NCBI RefSeq assembly: GCF_023035295.1
Contig: NZ_CP075098.1
Coordinates: 1-39,066, forward strand
Direction of reading: 5' to 3'
DNA: 39,066 nucleotides
Source of the DNA: Borrelia coriaceae
GTDB lineage: Bacteria > Spirochaetota > Spirochaetia > Borreliales > Borreliaceae
Shown here: positions 1-9,400 of the stretch, one piece after another
How the letters are laid out: every line of letters starts with the position of its first letter
How positions within the stretch are numbered: position 1 is the stretch's first letter
The notes under the pieces: model-generated
Told to the model about the DNA's origin: nothing
Seen by the model: the letters and a program-made list of their open reading frames with translations, nothing else
Database searches by the model: none
Made by a program: the position numbers and the translations under genes

Positions 1-30
1 TAGTTTAATTGTTATTAGTACAATATATCC
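1..30. other. Left hairpin telomere (probable)
   Basis: The first 22 bases match the reverse complement of the last 22 bases of the window at 17 of 22 positions without gaps. Both contain TTAGTACA, close to the TTAGTATA box of Borrelia telomeres that the telomere resolvase ResT recognises, preceded by an AT-rich box near the tip. This is what the covalently closed end of a Borrelia linear plasmid looks like. The match rests on memory of the consensus; the closed hairpin itself cannot be seen in sequence. Confidence 0.8.
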
Positions 31-143
31 TGCCGTGGGCCTCTCTTAATAGTTAAGATTCATAACTAAATAGTTCTCTTATCACCCATTTTAACATATA
101 AAACACTTGCCTTTCTTCCCTAATTAAAGTATCCTATACTATA

Positions 144-875
144 ATGCTAAAATTACTACTATTCTTAACTATGATCATTAATCTATCTGCTATATCTGAA
201 GAAAAAAGAAAAGAATATGAAAAACGCGATCAGTACACTGAAGCAACAAGAAATTTAATACGCGTCAAAGACTGGAAAACTAACTTTAATAACCTCAATA
301 AACTTGGTCCATATTTTATGAAAGAAATCGAAAACATTAAATCTTTATTTAATCTATCAGAAAAAGATTTCTCTATATTTTGTACCCCTTATGACACTAT
401 CTGCCCCCCACTATCATTAAATGATATATTTAGAAGACACCAATATACAATGAAAGAATATTTCTCATTTTTAAATACTCTCAAACGCAAAAACCCTGAC
501 CAAGCTGCCTATCTCATATCTGAAATATATGAATTACGCATAATATTTGGTATCACACAAGAAACTATATATGGTTTCAACTATGAAAAACCACAAAACG
601 CAATCAAACACAATCCTGAATACAAAAAAACTTTTGAATCACTCAAAAACATATATTACAAAGCACAACATGATCTCGATTTAGCTACCAATATACTTAA
701 ACAAAATTATACAGATAATAATTTCGATACATTCATGCTTAAATTCATCGAAATTCATAAACTTGCTACCCACGCATATTTTAATATTTACAACCTCCTA
801 TATAAATGCATACACAGTCAATCAACAGAAGAAAAAAATAAATATTGCAAATACACACATAATACATATTATTAG
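144..875 (+). CDS. Secreted hypothetical protein, tandem paralog 1
   Basis: I do not recognise this 243-aa family. Residues 1-17 form a hydrophobic signal-like segment (MLKLLLFLTMIINLSAIS) but no lipobox cysteine follows, so the product looks secreted or membrane-associated rather than a lipoprotein. The body is charged and probably helical. Two cysteine pairs are visible, FCTPYDTIC near residue 80 and KCIHSQ...KYC near the C-terminus, possibly disulfides. It is the first of three head-to-tail copies next to the left telomere. The last third is almost identical in DNA to copies 2 and 3; the first two thirds are diverged. Unlike copies 2 and 3, it lacks a clear AAAGG ribosome site before the ATG. 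Confidence 0.75.
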   Translation: MLKLLLFLTMIINLSAISEEKRKEYEKRDQYTEATRNLIRVKDWKTNFNNLNKLGPYFMKEIENIKSLFNLSEKDFSIFCTPYDTICPPLSLNDIFRRHQYTMKEYFSFLNTLKRKNPDQAAYLISEIYELRIIFGITQETIYGFNYEKPQNAIKHNPEYKKTFESLKNIYYKAQHDLDLATNILKQNYTDNNFDTFMLKFIEIHKLATHAYFNIYNLLYKCIHSQSTEEKNKYCKYTHNTYY

Positions 876-2459
876 TATTATCCAAATCATTATACATAAC
901 CTTGTTATTTTTGCATAAATAAAGTATCCTTTTATTAAAGGTTAACAATGTTAAAAATTCTCCTATTCTTAACTGCTATCATTAATATATTCCCTACTTC
1001 TAAAGAAGAATATGATAAATATCATAAATTTAACGAAAAAAAAAAAAAATTAGTACGCGTAAAAAACTGGCAAACCAATTTTAATAACTTGAAAAAGTTA
1101 GGAGTACACTTCACACACGAAATCGATAATATTAAATACGCACTTGAACTCTCTGATCAAGAACTCTCTCTTTCCTGTAAATACAAACCTAACACCAATA
1201 TCTGCTCACCTCTACCAGAAAACAGAACATTTGAACCATACAAATACATTCTTGAAAAATTTCATTCATTCACTAATCCCATCAAACATAAAAACCCTGA
1301 CCAAACTGCTTATCTAATATATGAAATATATGATCTAGAAACAATCTTTGGTATCACACAAGAAACCATATATGGTTTCAACGAAAACAAACCAGAACTA
1401 GCAACCACATACAATCTTGCATACAAAAAAACATTCGAAACACTCAAAAACATATATTACAAAGCAAAACATGATTTCGATTTTGCTACCAATATACTTA
1501 AACAAAATTATACAGATAATAATTTCGATACATTCATGCTTAAATTCATCGAAATTCATAAACTTGCTACCCACGCATATTTTAATATTTACAACCTCCT
1601 ATATAAATGCATACACAGTCAATCAACAGAAGAAAAAAATAAATATTGCAAATACACACATAATACATATTATTAGTATTATCCAAATCATTATACATAA
1701 CCTTGTTATTTTTGCATAAATAAAGTATCCTTTTATTAAAGGTTAACAATGTTAAAAATTCTCCTATTCTTAACTGCTATCATTAATATATTCCCTACTT
1801 CTAAAGAAGAATATGATAAATATCATAAATTTAACGAAAAAAAAAGAAAATTAGTACGCGTAAAAAACTGGCAAACCAATTTTAATAACTTGAAAAAGTT
1901 AGGAGTACACTTCACACACGAAATCGATAATATTAAATACGCACTTGAACTCTCTGATCAAGAACTCTCTCTTTCCTGTAAATACAAACCTAACACCAAT
2001 ATCTGCTCACCTCTACCAGAAAACAGAACATTTGAACCATACAAATACATTCTTGAAAAATTTCATTCATTCACTAATCCCATCAAACATAAAAACCCTG
2101 ACCAAACTGCTTATCTAATATATGAAATATATGATCTAGAAACAATCTTTGGTATCACACAAGAAACCATATATGGTTTCAACGAAAACAAACCAGAACT
2201 AGCAACCACATACAATCTTGCATACAAAAAAACATTCGAAACACTCAAAAACATATATTACAAAGCACAACATGATCTCGATTTAGCTACCAATATACTT
2301 AAACAAAATTATACAGATAATAATTTCAATACATTCATGCTTAAATTCATCGAAATTCATAAACTTGCTACCCACGCATATTTTAATATTTACAACCTCC
2401 TATATAAATGCATACACAGTCAATCAACAGAAGAAAAAAATAAATATTGCAAATACACA
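876..2459 (+). repeat. ~801-bp tandem gene duplication
   Basis: The starts of the three paralogs are 804 and 801 bases apart. The spacer at 876-947 recurs at 1677-1748, and the following gene bodies (948-1676 and 1749-2459) are nearly identical. The repeat ends inside the last codons of copy 3. Confidence 0.85.
948..1676 (+). CDS. Secreted hypothetical protein, tandem paralog 2
   Basis: A 242-aa member of the same unrecognised family, nearly identical to copy 3 over its first two thirds. It has an N-terminal hydrophobic segment (MLKILLFLTAIINIFPTS) without a lipobox and four conserved cysteines (CKYKPNTNIC, then KC and YC near the end). The start is supported by AAAGG six bases upstream of the ATG. 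Near residue 195 it reads KAKHDFDFA where copies 1 and 3 read KAQHDLDLA, so the copies are mosaics. The 72-base spacer before it is repeated before copy 3, showing that gene plus spacer were duplicated as a unit. Function unknown; the location suggests a variable surface or secreted antigen, which is inference. Confidence 0.75.
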   Translation: MLKILLFLTAIINIFPTSKEEYDKYHKFNEKKKKLVRVKNWQTNFNNLKKLGVHFTHEIDNIKYALELSDQELSLSCKYKPNTNICSPLPENRTFEPYKYILEKFHSFTNPIKHKNPDQTAYLIYEIYDLETIFGITQETIYGFNENKPELATTYNLAYKKTFETLKNIYYKAKHDFDFATNILKQNYTDNNFDTFMLKFIEIHKLATHAYFNIYNLLYKCIHSQSTEEKNKYCKYTHNTYY

Positions 2460-2462
2460 TAA
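1749..2462 (+). CDS. Secreted hypothetical protein, tandem paralog 3
   Basis: A 237-aa third copy. The N-terminal ~190 residues match copy 2 except for KKR in place of KKK near residue 33. The segment KAQHDLDLA matches copy 1 instead, consistent with gene conversion or unequal crossing-over. The C-terminus stops five residues early, after KYCKYT, where the repeat unit ends and unique DNA begins. It has the same signal-like N-terminus, the same cysteines and the same AAAGG ribosome site. The next gene is convergent, with a hairpin in the ~110-base gap. Function unknown. Confidence 0.75.
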   Translation: MLKILLFLTAIINIFPTSKEEYDKYHKFNEKKRKLVRVKNWQTNFNNLKKLGVHFTHEIDNIKYALELSDQELSLSCKYKPNTNICSPLPENRTFEPYKYILEKFHSFTNPIKHKNPDQTAYLIYEIYDLETIFGITQETIYGFNENKPELATTYNLAYKKTFETLKNIYYKAQHDLDLATNILKQNYTDNNFNTFMLKFIEIHKLATHAYFNIYNLLYKCIHSQSTEEKNKYCKYT

Positions 2463-2504
2463 TCATTTATTCCCCTTTCATACCTATGAAAATGCAAAAA
2501 GAAA

Positions 2505-2535
2505 AGAAATTTAAATATTTCAAACCCAAATTTCT
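2505..2535. terminator. Hairpin between convergent genes
   Basis: AGAAATTT and AAATTTCT form an 8-bp inverted repeat with a 15-base loop, followed on the plus strand by T-rich sequence. It lies between the stops of the third paralog and the convergent lipoprotein gene and could terminate either. The stem is all A/T-rich, so confidence is moderate. Confidence 0.4.
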
Positions 2536-2573
2536 TATTCTTTTACTATTTTTAAATCACTATCTTGAGTTCA

Positions 2574-3695
2574 TCATGCTACCGATTTTATCAACGCTAC
2601 TATTTCTCCCCACTTACTATCTACCACATCTGAAAACTCTTTCATAGTTGGCTCTGCGAAAAAGCTATCCAATATATTCTTTATCTCCCTTTGATCACCC
2701 TTATCTTTCACACTCTTTATTACATTAATAGCTCGACCTAGAAGTCCTTTCCTTTTATCAATTATCTGTTGTAGCGCATCATCAATCCTAATAATAACTT
2801 CTGAATTAAATTTCGAATTAGTTGAAACTGAATGCTTAATTATCTCTTTATGCAAATCTTTTATTACCAAGTCTAAACGATATGACAAATAGTATAAAAA
2901 TACATACATACTATCAATAGAATCATAAAGAATTTTCCCATCAGAATCATAAACAGACTTACCCCACTCATTACAAATACCAAGACCAGTTTTTGGTATT
3001 ACTTCTGACTTGTCCAATAAAGGCACCAAATAGCTCCAGTAATTTTCTTCTATCCCTGTCTCTCCCTTTTCAAGATCGTTTGTTAGGCTTAGGTAAATAT
3101 AATGTCGGCCTTTATCAAAAGACTTAGGTTTAAAGTCTGTGTTTAAATTTAAACGGCCCATTTTTTTTGTTGAACAATAGAATCTGTCATCATCAGGCGC
3201 CCCAGTCAGTAATAGTCTAACATATAGGTTTCTATAGTAATTAATTTTACCGATCATACGATTATAAGCCACTACTTTTTGATTAAAATCTTTCCTTGCT
3301 GCATCTTCTTCTGCCTTTCTTCTTGCTGCTTCTTCTGTTTCTCTCACTTTAGCTGCATCTTCTTCTGCCTTTCTTCTTGCTGCTTCTTCTGTTTCTCTCA
3401 CTTTAGCTGCATCTTCTTCTGCCTTTCTTCTTGCTGCTTCTTCTGTTTCTCTCACTTTAGCTGCATCTTCTTCTGCCTTTCTTCTTGCTGCTTCTTCTGT
3501 TTCTCTCACTTTAGCTGCATCTTCTTCTGCCTTTCTTTTTGCTGCTTCTCCCTTTTTCGCTACCACGCCTCCAAGTAAACTGAAAACCGTACTCTCACGA
3601 CCCAAATTATTATCAAAACCTTCTTTTCGACTATTTTGAGAACAGCCTAGAATAAATACATACAATGTATAAATCACTAAACAAAATCGTTTCAT
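2574..3695 (-). CDS. Lipoprotein with 18-residue charged repeats
   Basis: A 373-aa predicted outer-surface lipoprotein. The signal peptide ends in a lipobox-like FILGC with the lipidated Cys at residue 18. A short linker is followed by four exact copies of KAEEDAAKVRETEEAARR plus a partial fifth (about residues 50-135), a highly charged helical stalk. The C-terminal ~235 residues form a non-repetitive domain rich in aromatic residues with cysteines in FYCST and GICNEW; I do not recognise it. The start is supported by AGGAG nine bases upstream. It is transcribed toward the telomere-side paralogs. Repeat number could vary by slippage and alter stalk length. A display or adhesion role is inference. 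Confidence 0.8.
   Translation of the reverse strand: MKRFCLVIYTLYVFILGCSQNSRKEGFDNNLGRESTVFSLLGGVVAKKGEAAKRKAEEDAAKVRETEEAARRKAEEDAAKVRETEEAARRKAEEDAAKVRETEEAARRKAEEDAAKVRETEEAARRKAEEDAARKDFNQKVVAYNRMIGKINYYRNLYVRLLLTGAPDDDRFYCSTKKMGRLNLNTDFKPKSFDKGRHYIYLSLTNDLEKGETGIEENYWSYLVPLLDKSEVIPKTGLGICNEWGKSVYDSDGKILYDSIDSMYVFLYYLSYRLDLVIKDLHKEIIKHSVSTNSKFNSEVIIRIDDALQQIIDKRKGLLGRAINVIKSVKDKGDQREIKNILDSFFAEPTMKEFSDVVDSKWGEIVALIKSVA
3298..3549 (-). repeat. 54-bp in-frame tandem repeat, 4 full copies plus partial
   Basis: A 54-base unit starts at 3298, 3352, 3406 and 3460, with a degenerate partial unit from 3514. The full units look identical at the DNA level, which indicates recent expansion. The unit encodes 18 residues in frame in the lipoprotein gene. 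Confidence 0.9.
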
Positions 3696-3710
3696 AATTA
3701 AATATCTCCT

Positions 3711-3856
3711 AATTTAAAACATAAATAACAATAAAAGTTATAGGCATTTATTATAAGCTCACACGAGCTTAAGACCTCTCTGTTTTAAAACATAAATAAC
3801 TATAATAAAAAGTCATAAACATTTATTATAGGCTCACAAAAGCTAAGACATCCCTG
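3711..3856. repeat. Imperfect ~72-bp duplication upstream of lipoprotein gene, with hairpin
   Basis: Two diverged copies (about 3711-3780 and 3781-3856) share AAAACATAAATAAC, CATTTATTATA and GCTCAC blocks. The first holds a perfect 7-bp hairpin, TAAGCTC-acac-GAGCTTA (3754-3771), degraded in the second. The position upstream of the minus-strand lipoprotein suggests a promoter or operator element. The rest of the gap to 4053 is AT-rich with no recognisable gene. Confidence 0.55.
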
Positions 3857-4053
3857 TTTTAAAACAGATAAACAATCAATATTGTTACAATAAATATACT
3901 AACCTTTTTAAATATTATTCGGTATAAATATTTTCCTCCTTTTCTAATATCAAATATTAGTTACTCTAAAACAAAAGAATACTATTATTTAACTTACATC
4001 ACATCAAATTTATTGAATCAATCAATACAATATTATTAACTCAATAAACTACA

Positions 4054-5301
4054 TTACAATTTTTCAATTGCAGCATCATTATTAAGTACAAGTCTTTTTT
4101 TATCTTTTATAATAAAACCTCTATCCATTAAATCTGATAAATATTGCCTTATTCTATAATCAGACACATTTGTCTCTTTATTAATTTTCCTTAAAGGCTT
4201 TATTGTACGCTTATCATCCTCTAAATTAGATTCAATAAATCCAAGTACTTCTTCAACCCTTTGCAAGGGTTTTTTATACTTTCTTGAACTTGAAATTTGA
4301 CGATTTTTAACCTTGCCCTTTACACCAACCCCACTTCCTGTAGGTAATGTGACTAAGTGTAATAACTTTTGTTCATAAAATTTATGATACGCATTTTGTA
4401 TTATGCAAAATACCATTGCTAAAAATATATCTAGACAAACAGACAATAATAATAATAAATAAACAAAAACTATATTAAGATAATCATCTCTAGCAATAAC
4501 AGCAGATGTTCCATTTAAAACATTAGCTGCCTTAAACTTATTATTATTTACAGCCGACCTTTCAATTAAACTGCTAAGCTTCAACCTCAAATCCTGCAAA
4601 GACTCTAAATACTCATTCCTTTGATTAAATAACTCCTTATTCTCCCTACTTGCATTCTCAATCTCTCTCATATAATCTTGCTTCATGGTTCTATACCTAT
4701 AATCCAAGCTTAAATGCTTATTTTTAGCAAACTCTATACGATCATTATTATTCTTAATCTTAATATCAATACTAGCTATCTCACCTTCAATTATCTTCTC
4801 TTTATCAAAGAGTAGCTTACGCATACCTTCCTCTTTTGCTATCTGACTCTTTTGAGTACCCAAAACAGTGTCCTTAATAGTATCTTCAAACATCAGGCTA
4901 AAGAAACTCTCAAAGCTCATCCATGAACTTACAGATTGCGTTATAAGTCCTATCACTAATAATACAAATATTGCTATTTTTTCTAAGCATGCAAATACTG
5001 AAATCCTAACACTACCTTCAGTAACACGCTTCCTTAATAAATAAAGAAAATACAATAATATTGAAGACGGTACTATTATAACGATTATTGTAAAAGGCAA
5101 TGTAAAATAAAGCTTAGAATTACTACCAACCTCATAACTTGCAATACCTCTATGTGAATGCAACACATTGAAGAAAAACAAAAATAAAGCAAATAATATT
5201 AACCAAATATTACGAATTAAAAATTCAAAATTAAGTCTTAAAGACTCTACAATATTAAACTCAATATTATGATCTTTTGTTGGCTTGCTTTTACTCATCA
5301 T
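4054..5301 (-). CDS. Four-TM protein with coiled coil and C-terminal winged helix
   Basis: A 415-aa protein I do not recognise by name. Hydrophobic segments lie at about residues 27-46, 66-88, 104-125 and 278-303. Between TM3 and TM4 is a charged, probable coiled-coil region (about 150-265). After TM4, residues about 340-410 look like a winged helix-turn-helix (VSDYRIRQYLSDLMDRGFI then a KDKKRLVL wing). Four TMs would put both termini in the cytoplasm and the coil outside the inner membrane. The start is ATGATG with AAAAGG upstream. It sits downstream of the 38-bp repeat array. It could be a membrane-tethered DNA-binding regulator or segregation factor; both are inference. Confidence 0.75.
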   Translation of the reverse strand: MMSKSKPTKDHNIEFNIVESLRLNFEFLIRNIWLILFALFLFFFNVLHSHRGIASYEVGSNSKLYFTLPFTIIVIIVPSSILLYFLYLLRKRVTEGSVRISVFACLEKIAIFVLLVIGLITQSVSSWMSFESFFSLMFEDTIKDTVLGTQKSQIAKEEGMRKLLFDKEKIIEGEIASIDIKIKNNNDRIEFAKNKHLSLDYRYRTMKQDYMREIENASRENKELFNQRNEYLESLQDLRLKLSSLIERSAVNNNKFKAANVLNGTSAVIARDDYLNIVFVYLLLLLSVCLDIFLAMVFCIIQNAYHKFYEQKLLHLVTLPTGSGVGVKGKVKNRQISSSRKYKKPLQRVEEVLGFIESNLEDDKRTIKPLRKINKETNVSDYRIRQYLSDLMDRGFIIKDKKRLVLNNDAAIEKL

Positions 5302-5378
5302 GTATATAACCTTTTTACTTATAATACTAATATCTATAATACTATAAAATTAACAAATCATATATAACCTTTTTCACT

Positions 5379-5603
5379 TTCATGAAAGTTATCATTCTGC
5401 GGTGAATTTATTATATTTCATGAATGTTATCATTCTGCGGTGAATTTATTATATTTCATGAATGTTATCATTCTGCGGTGAATTTATTATATTTCATGAA
5501 TGTTATCATTCTGCGGTGAATTTATTATATTTCATGAATGTTATCATTCTGTGGTGAATTTACTACATTTCATGAATGTTATCATTCTGTGGTGAAATAT
5601 AAA
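5379..5603. repeat. Six-copy 38-bp tandem repeat array
   Basis: TTCATGAA recurs with exact 38-base spacing (CATGAA at 5381, 5419, 5457, 5495, 5533, 5571). Each full unit holds the palindrome TTCATGAA, overlapping an inverted repeat GAATG-TTAT-CATTC, then CTGCGGTGAA and an AT-rich linker. The first unit has AAAGTT in place of AATGTT; the last two have GTGG in place of GCGG. There are no spacers, so it is not CRISPR. It fills the gap between two minus-strand genes and resembles an iteron or operator array. Confidence 0.9.
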
Positions 5604-5615
5604 TTATTATGCCTA

Positions 5616-6266
5616 CTAAGAAATGCCTAAATATTTTCCTAAAGCCACAAATAATTGTGCAACAAAATATGATACAGCAAATGCAGCAACAACTGTCAAA
5701 GAAGAAACTAACTGTCCTTTAAATCCTAATCTATTTTCTATTAAAGTTAATCTAGAATTGATCTGCCCTAGATCACTCTTAACATCCTCTATCTTTGAAT
5801 CAAGCTTATCTACCCTAGCATCAAGTTTGCCTATCTTGGCATCAAGTCTAGCCTCAACTTTATCTATCTTTTCGTTAAGTCTAGTCTCAACCCCATCTAT
5901 CTTTGAATCAAGCTTATCTACCCTAGCATCAAGCTTGTCTATTTTTTCATTAAGCCTACTCTCTACTCCATCTATCTTAGTATTTAAATCATTTTTAACC
6001 GTCTCTATTTTTTCATTAAGCCTACTCTCTACTCCATCTATCTTAGTATTTAAATCACTCTTTAGTATGCTTATCTTATCATCTAAATAATGAAAATTAT
6101 CCAACATTCTATCTTGAAGAAGATCAAACTTTTCTTCAAGAACATAATAACTTATAATCTGGCCTTCAAATGTCACACTATGATAATCTTTTTTAATCCT
6201 CTCAGGCCTAACAGCATTCTTAGCTATCTCTTCATCAACTACTTGTTCTTTTACTTCAGCACTCAT
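5616..6266 (-). CDS. Coiled-coil protein with C-terminal TM, Bdr-like architecture
   Basis: A 216-aa protein. Residues about 60-175 are a long heptad coiled coil built from short repeats such as SKIDGVE.RLNEKID and KLDARVD. A hydrophobic anchor lies at about 185-208 (VVAAFAVSYFVAQLFVAL). The layout (head, KID-type coil, C-terminal TM) is Bdr-like, but the N-terminus lacks the Bdr ELTYKDIEYLE block, so I do not call it bdr. The start is supported by AGGGG upstream. It lies just beyond the terminator of the phage operon with TATAAT between, suggesting its own promoter or readthrough control. Role unknown. Confidence 0.75.
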   Translation of the reverse strand: MSAEVKEQVVDEEIAKNAVRPERIKKDYHSVTFEGQIISYYVLEEKFDLLQDRMLDNFHYLDDKISILKSDLNTKIDGVESRLNEKIETVKNDLNTKIDGVESRLNEKIDKLDARVDKLDSKIDGVETRLNEKIDKVEARLDAKIGKLDARVDKLDSKIEDVKSDLGQINSRLTLIENRLGFKGQLVSSLTVVAAFAVSYFVAQLFVALGKYLGIS

Positions 6267-6314
6267 ATCTAACCCCTAATTCCCTACATTCTAATTAATT
6301 ATAACATAAGAAAA

Positions 6315-6350
6315 GAATAAGGCCAGTAACAGAAGTTACTAGCCTTATTC
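6315..6350 (-). terminator. Late operon terminator
   Basis: A 16-bp stem with one mismatch (GAATAAGGC...GCCTTATTC outer arm, AGTAAC/GTTACT inner arm, AGAA loop). On the minus strand it is followed by TTTTCTT. This is a convincing intrinsic terminator ~110 bases after the tape measure gene. Confidence 0.8.
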
Positions 6351-6358
6351 AGGGTGTA

Positions 6359-6391
6359 ACACAGTAAGGATAATAAATTATCTTACTGTGT
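6359..6391. terminator. Second hairpin after tape measure gene
   Basis: ACACAGTAAG pairs with CTTACTGTGT (10 bp), then a bulged G, then ATAAT/ATTAT (5 bp) closes on a 2-base loop. It lies directly upstream of the main terminator in the transcription direction, so the two form a tandem terminator or an mRNA 3-prime-end stabiliser. Confidence 0.6.
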
Positions 6392-6457
6392 ACAAGTAAT
6401 ATTATTTAATATTTTTAAAAAAAGTCAATAGATTTCTTCAATTGTTGCCGCATTTTT

Positions 6458-9400
6458 CTATTCTGACATCCTAAAACCTATTGAATGCTCCCTAGCTTTA
6501 AGCATACGCACAAGCTTATCAGCATCCAAAACATCACCATTAAAATTATAATTATTAATAATTACTGGGCTCTTTCTCTCACTTTGCTGTATTTTATTAA
6601 TTTCTTCTGCAATGATTCTTGCTTCAATATTTCTCAAATTTTCATCAATCGGGGCTGGAGTTACTCTTATAAGCTCACTCTGTCCCATCTCACTAGTCAT
6701 AAGTCTTAAGCCAGGCATATAAGTTGGCCTTGTACTCTTAAAAATAGCGCCTTTACGAGCAAGCTTTATCTCCTCAACCGAGCCTGCTGACTTGACTCTT
6801 GCTATTCTTCTTAATATTTCTTCTAATATTTTTTGAGCATCCTCTATATCAGCAGATCTACCAAAATGCCACCACCTTGCCTTTACTTTTTCAACTTCCG
6901 CTGCTGCTTTAATGCGCTCTGCTTCTAATTTTTCAAGCTTACGTGCACGCTCTACTTCAATCTTTTTAGAAGTCTCAGCCTTAGTTAGTGCTCCACTCTC
7001 TTGTTGCCTTTTAGATTTATACTCACTCTCTACTTGCGCAATTCGTCTTTGAAATTCCTCTCCAGATATCTGTCCCTTACTTTGTGCTTGCTTTAAGAAT
7101 TCAATCTCTTTACTATACTGATCATCAAGCTCGTTTAGTTTTTCTTTTCGCATTGCAATTTCACGATCAAACCCTTCCTCAAGACGCATAAGTTCAACCT
7201 CACTTTGCTTAACTAATTCATCTAAGTCCTTATCACGCTTAGCTTCAATCTCTTTCATTCTTTGCTGTTCAAATCCTGTAAAAATACCTAAAACAAAATC
7301 CAAACCTGCTGAAGCCATTGCTCCCAAAGGCCCCGTACTTGATAGCATGCTTTTTGATACATCAAATAATGAACTAGTAAGGGTATCTGCAACCTTGCCT
7401 GAACCTTCTGCAAAACTTTTACCTAAATCCTGATTAACAATCCCAGAAAAATTATCTAAAAGACTATCTAAAAGCATAGAAAAAAAGGACTTAAAATTAT
7501 CAGATGACTCTTCTAAAACTTGTTCTGATTGCTTTACAATTTGTAGCAAAGTACTTTTATTTGAATCATTAAGAGTATCAAAACTTTTTAAATATTTAGA
7601 AACAAATTCTTCCTTTTTCTTATTAATATCATTAGCAAGCTTCCTCATTGCCTTTTCTTGTTCTTCATATGGAAGCACCAAAATGTCTCTACTAAGTTTT
7701 GATATTTCATTTTGCAAATCCTTATGTTCACTTACAAAACTAAAATTAGACTTAGCAAAATTACTAACCTCCTTCTCAACATTAGCAAGTGTTTTTTGAT
7801 TATCAGCAGTTAAAGAGTTAAAACTCTTACCATACCTCTTAATAAACTCCTTATTTTTAGCATTAATTGTAGCTTGTAAATCACGAGTAGCCTTCTCTTG
7901 TTCCTTTAAAGGTTTAAGAGCTACTTCTCTTTGACGAATAAAAATTTGTTCTTGTAAAGCCTTATAGTCTTTAATAAGATTATCATTTAACTTCTTTACT
8001 CGGTCAGGCTCATCCTTTTTTTTGCCACCCTCATCATTAGAAAGAGAAGTATTAGTCTTTTGCTCTGAATCCTTACTAACACCCCAAAACCCCTTCATCT
8101 TATCCCAAAGATTAGTTACCCAATTTGTAAGCTTTTTAAACATCTCGATAATTGGATCAAGTGCAATCTTAAACCCACTAACAAATTTGATAGTAACATA
8201 AGATACAAGATTTTTAAGCTTACCTAAAAGCTCCATTACTGATTCACTAATATTGCTTAGAGGAGTTAGAATACTTGAATGTATCCACTCTTGTGCTTTT
8301 CTAAAACCCGTCATCATGGTATTAAACAATAACTTAAATCCTAAAGTCAAAGTTCCAATAACATAAGATACAAGTTCTTTTATCTTATTAAACCCAATCA
8401 TGAGGGTATTAAACCACAGTTTAAATCCTGAAACTACCGTTCCACCCATATACTTATAAAACTCTACATACTTATTAAATAAAAAAATTGTTGCAGAAGC
8501 CACTTTGGTTATTGGAACTACAATTCCTAAAAGTAAAGCTTGTTTTAACTTTTCAAAACCTATCATCATAGGTTCAAGGGCCTTCCCAAGCTCTAAAAAT
8601 AGCTTCTGACTCATTTTAAAGGTTTGAAGTTGCGCTTCTGCTAGGGTTTTAGCACCACGAGCAGTATTGCCATAAAACTTACCACCCTCACTTGTAGCCT
8701 TTTTAAGGGCATTGCTTAATTCATTAAACCCTAGCTTACCATCACTTGCCATCTTAAATAAAGAACTACCAGCATCTTCAGCCTCTTTTGCTAAAATATC
8801 AGTAATATCAACCCCAACATTACGAAGTTCAGAAAGGTCCTCTAATGCAATATTATTCCCAGCTTCAACTTTAGAATAAACTTCTGCTAACTTCTCAAGC
8901 CCAGCACTACTACCCCCTGCTGCTTCTCCAAACATGCGCATTCGCTCACTAACCTCAGAAGCCGCTGCGCCATAAGAGAGCATAGTCTTAGCAGCATTAC
9001 TTATAGCCTCACCAGTAAATAATGTCTCCTCACCAAAAGCTCTAATATCATCTGCTAAAACCTTCCCAACTTCAGTATCACCTAACATATCAGAAAATAC
9101 ACTGACCTCTTCATTAAATGAAGCTAGTGAGTCTAAAGCCCCAGTAAATACCCCAGTAATAGCCGAACCTATCCTCTCAACTACTTTAATAACCAGTGTT
9201 ATTGGCAATGCGCTTACTGCAAGTTGATCTAATGCTTGTGCTGCCTTATTAGAAAAGGCCTTAACATCAAACAAGCTTTTACCAACACCTTTAAGAGTAC
9301 TACTTAAGCTCTTAATATTACTAGACTTATCTCCAACGCCCTTAATTGAATTTGCAAGATTTTTAAAATTCTTTGAACTCTTCTCAGTATTTGCAAGCAA

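Noticed and set aside
1417..1719. Second frame inside paralog 2
   Set aside because: It overlaps the conserved paralog in another frame and has no independent support.
3279..3578. Cysteine-rich frame opposite the lipoprotein repeat
   Set aside because: It is the antisense of the 54-bp repeat in the real lipoprotein gene and has no ribosome site.
5379..5603. CRISPR-like regular repeats
   Set aside because: Units are contiguous 38-base tandem copies with no unique spacers, and no cas genes are present.
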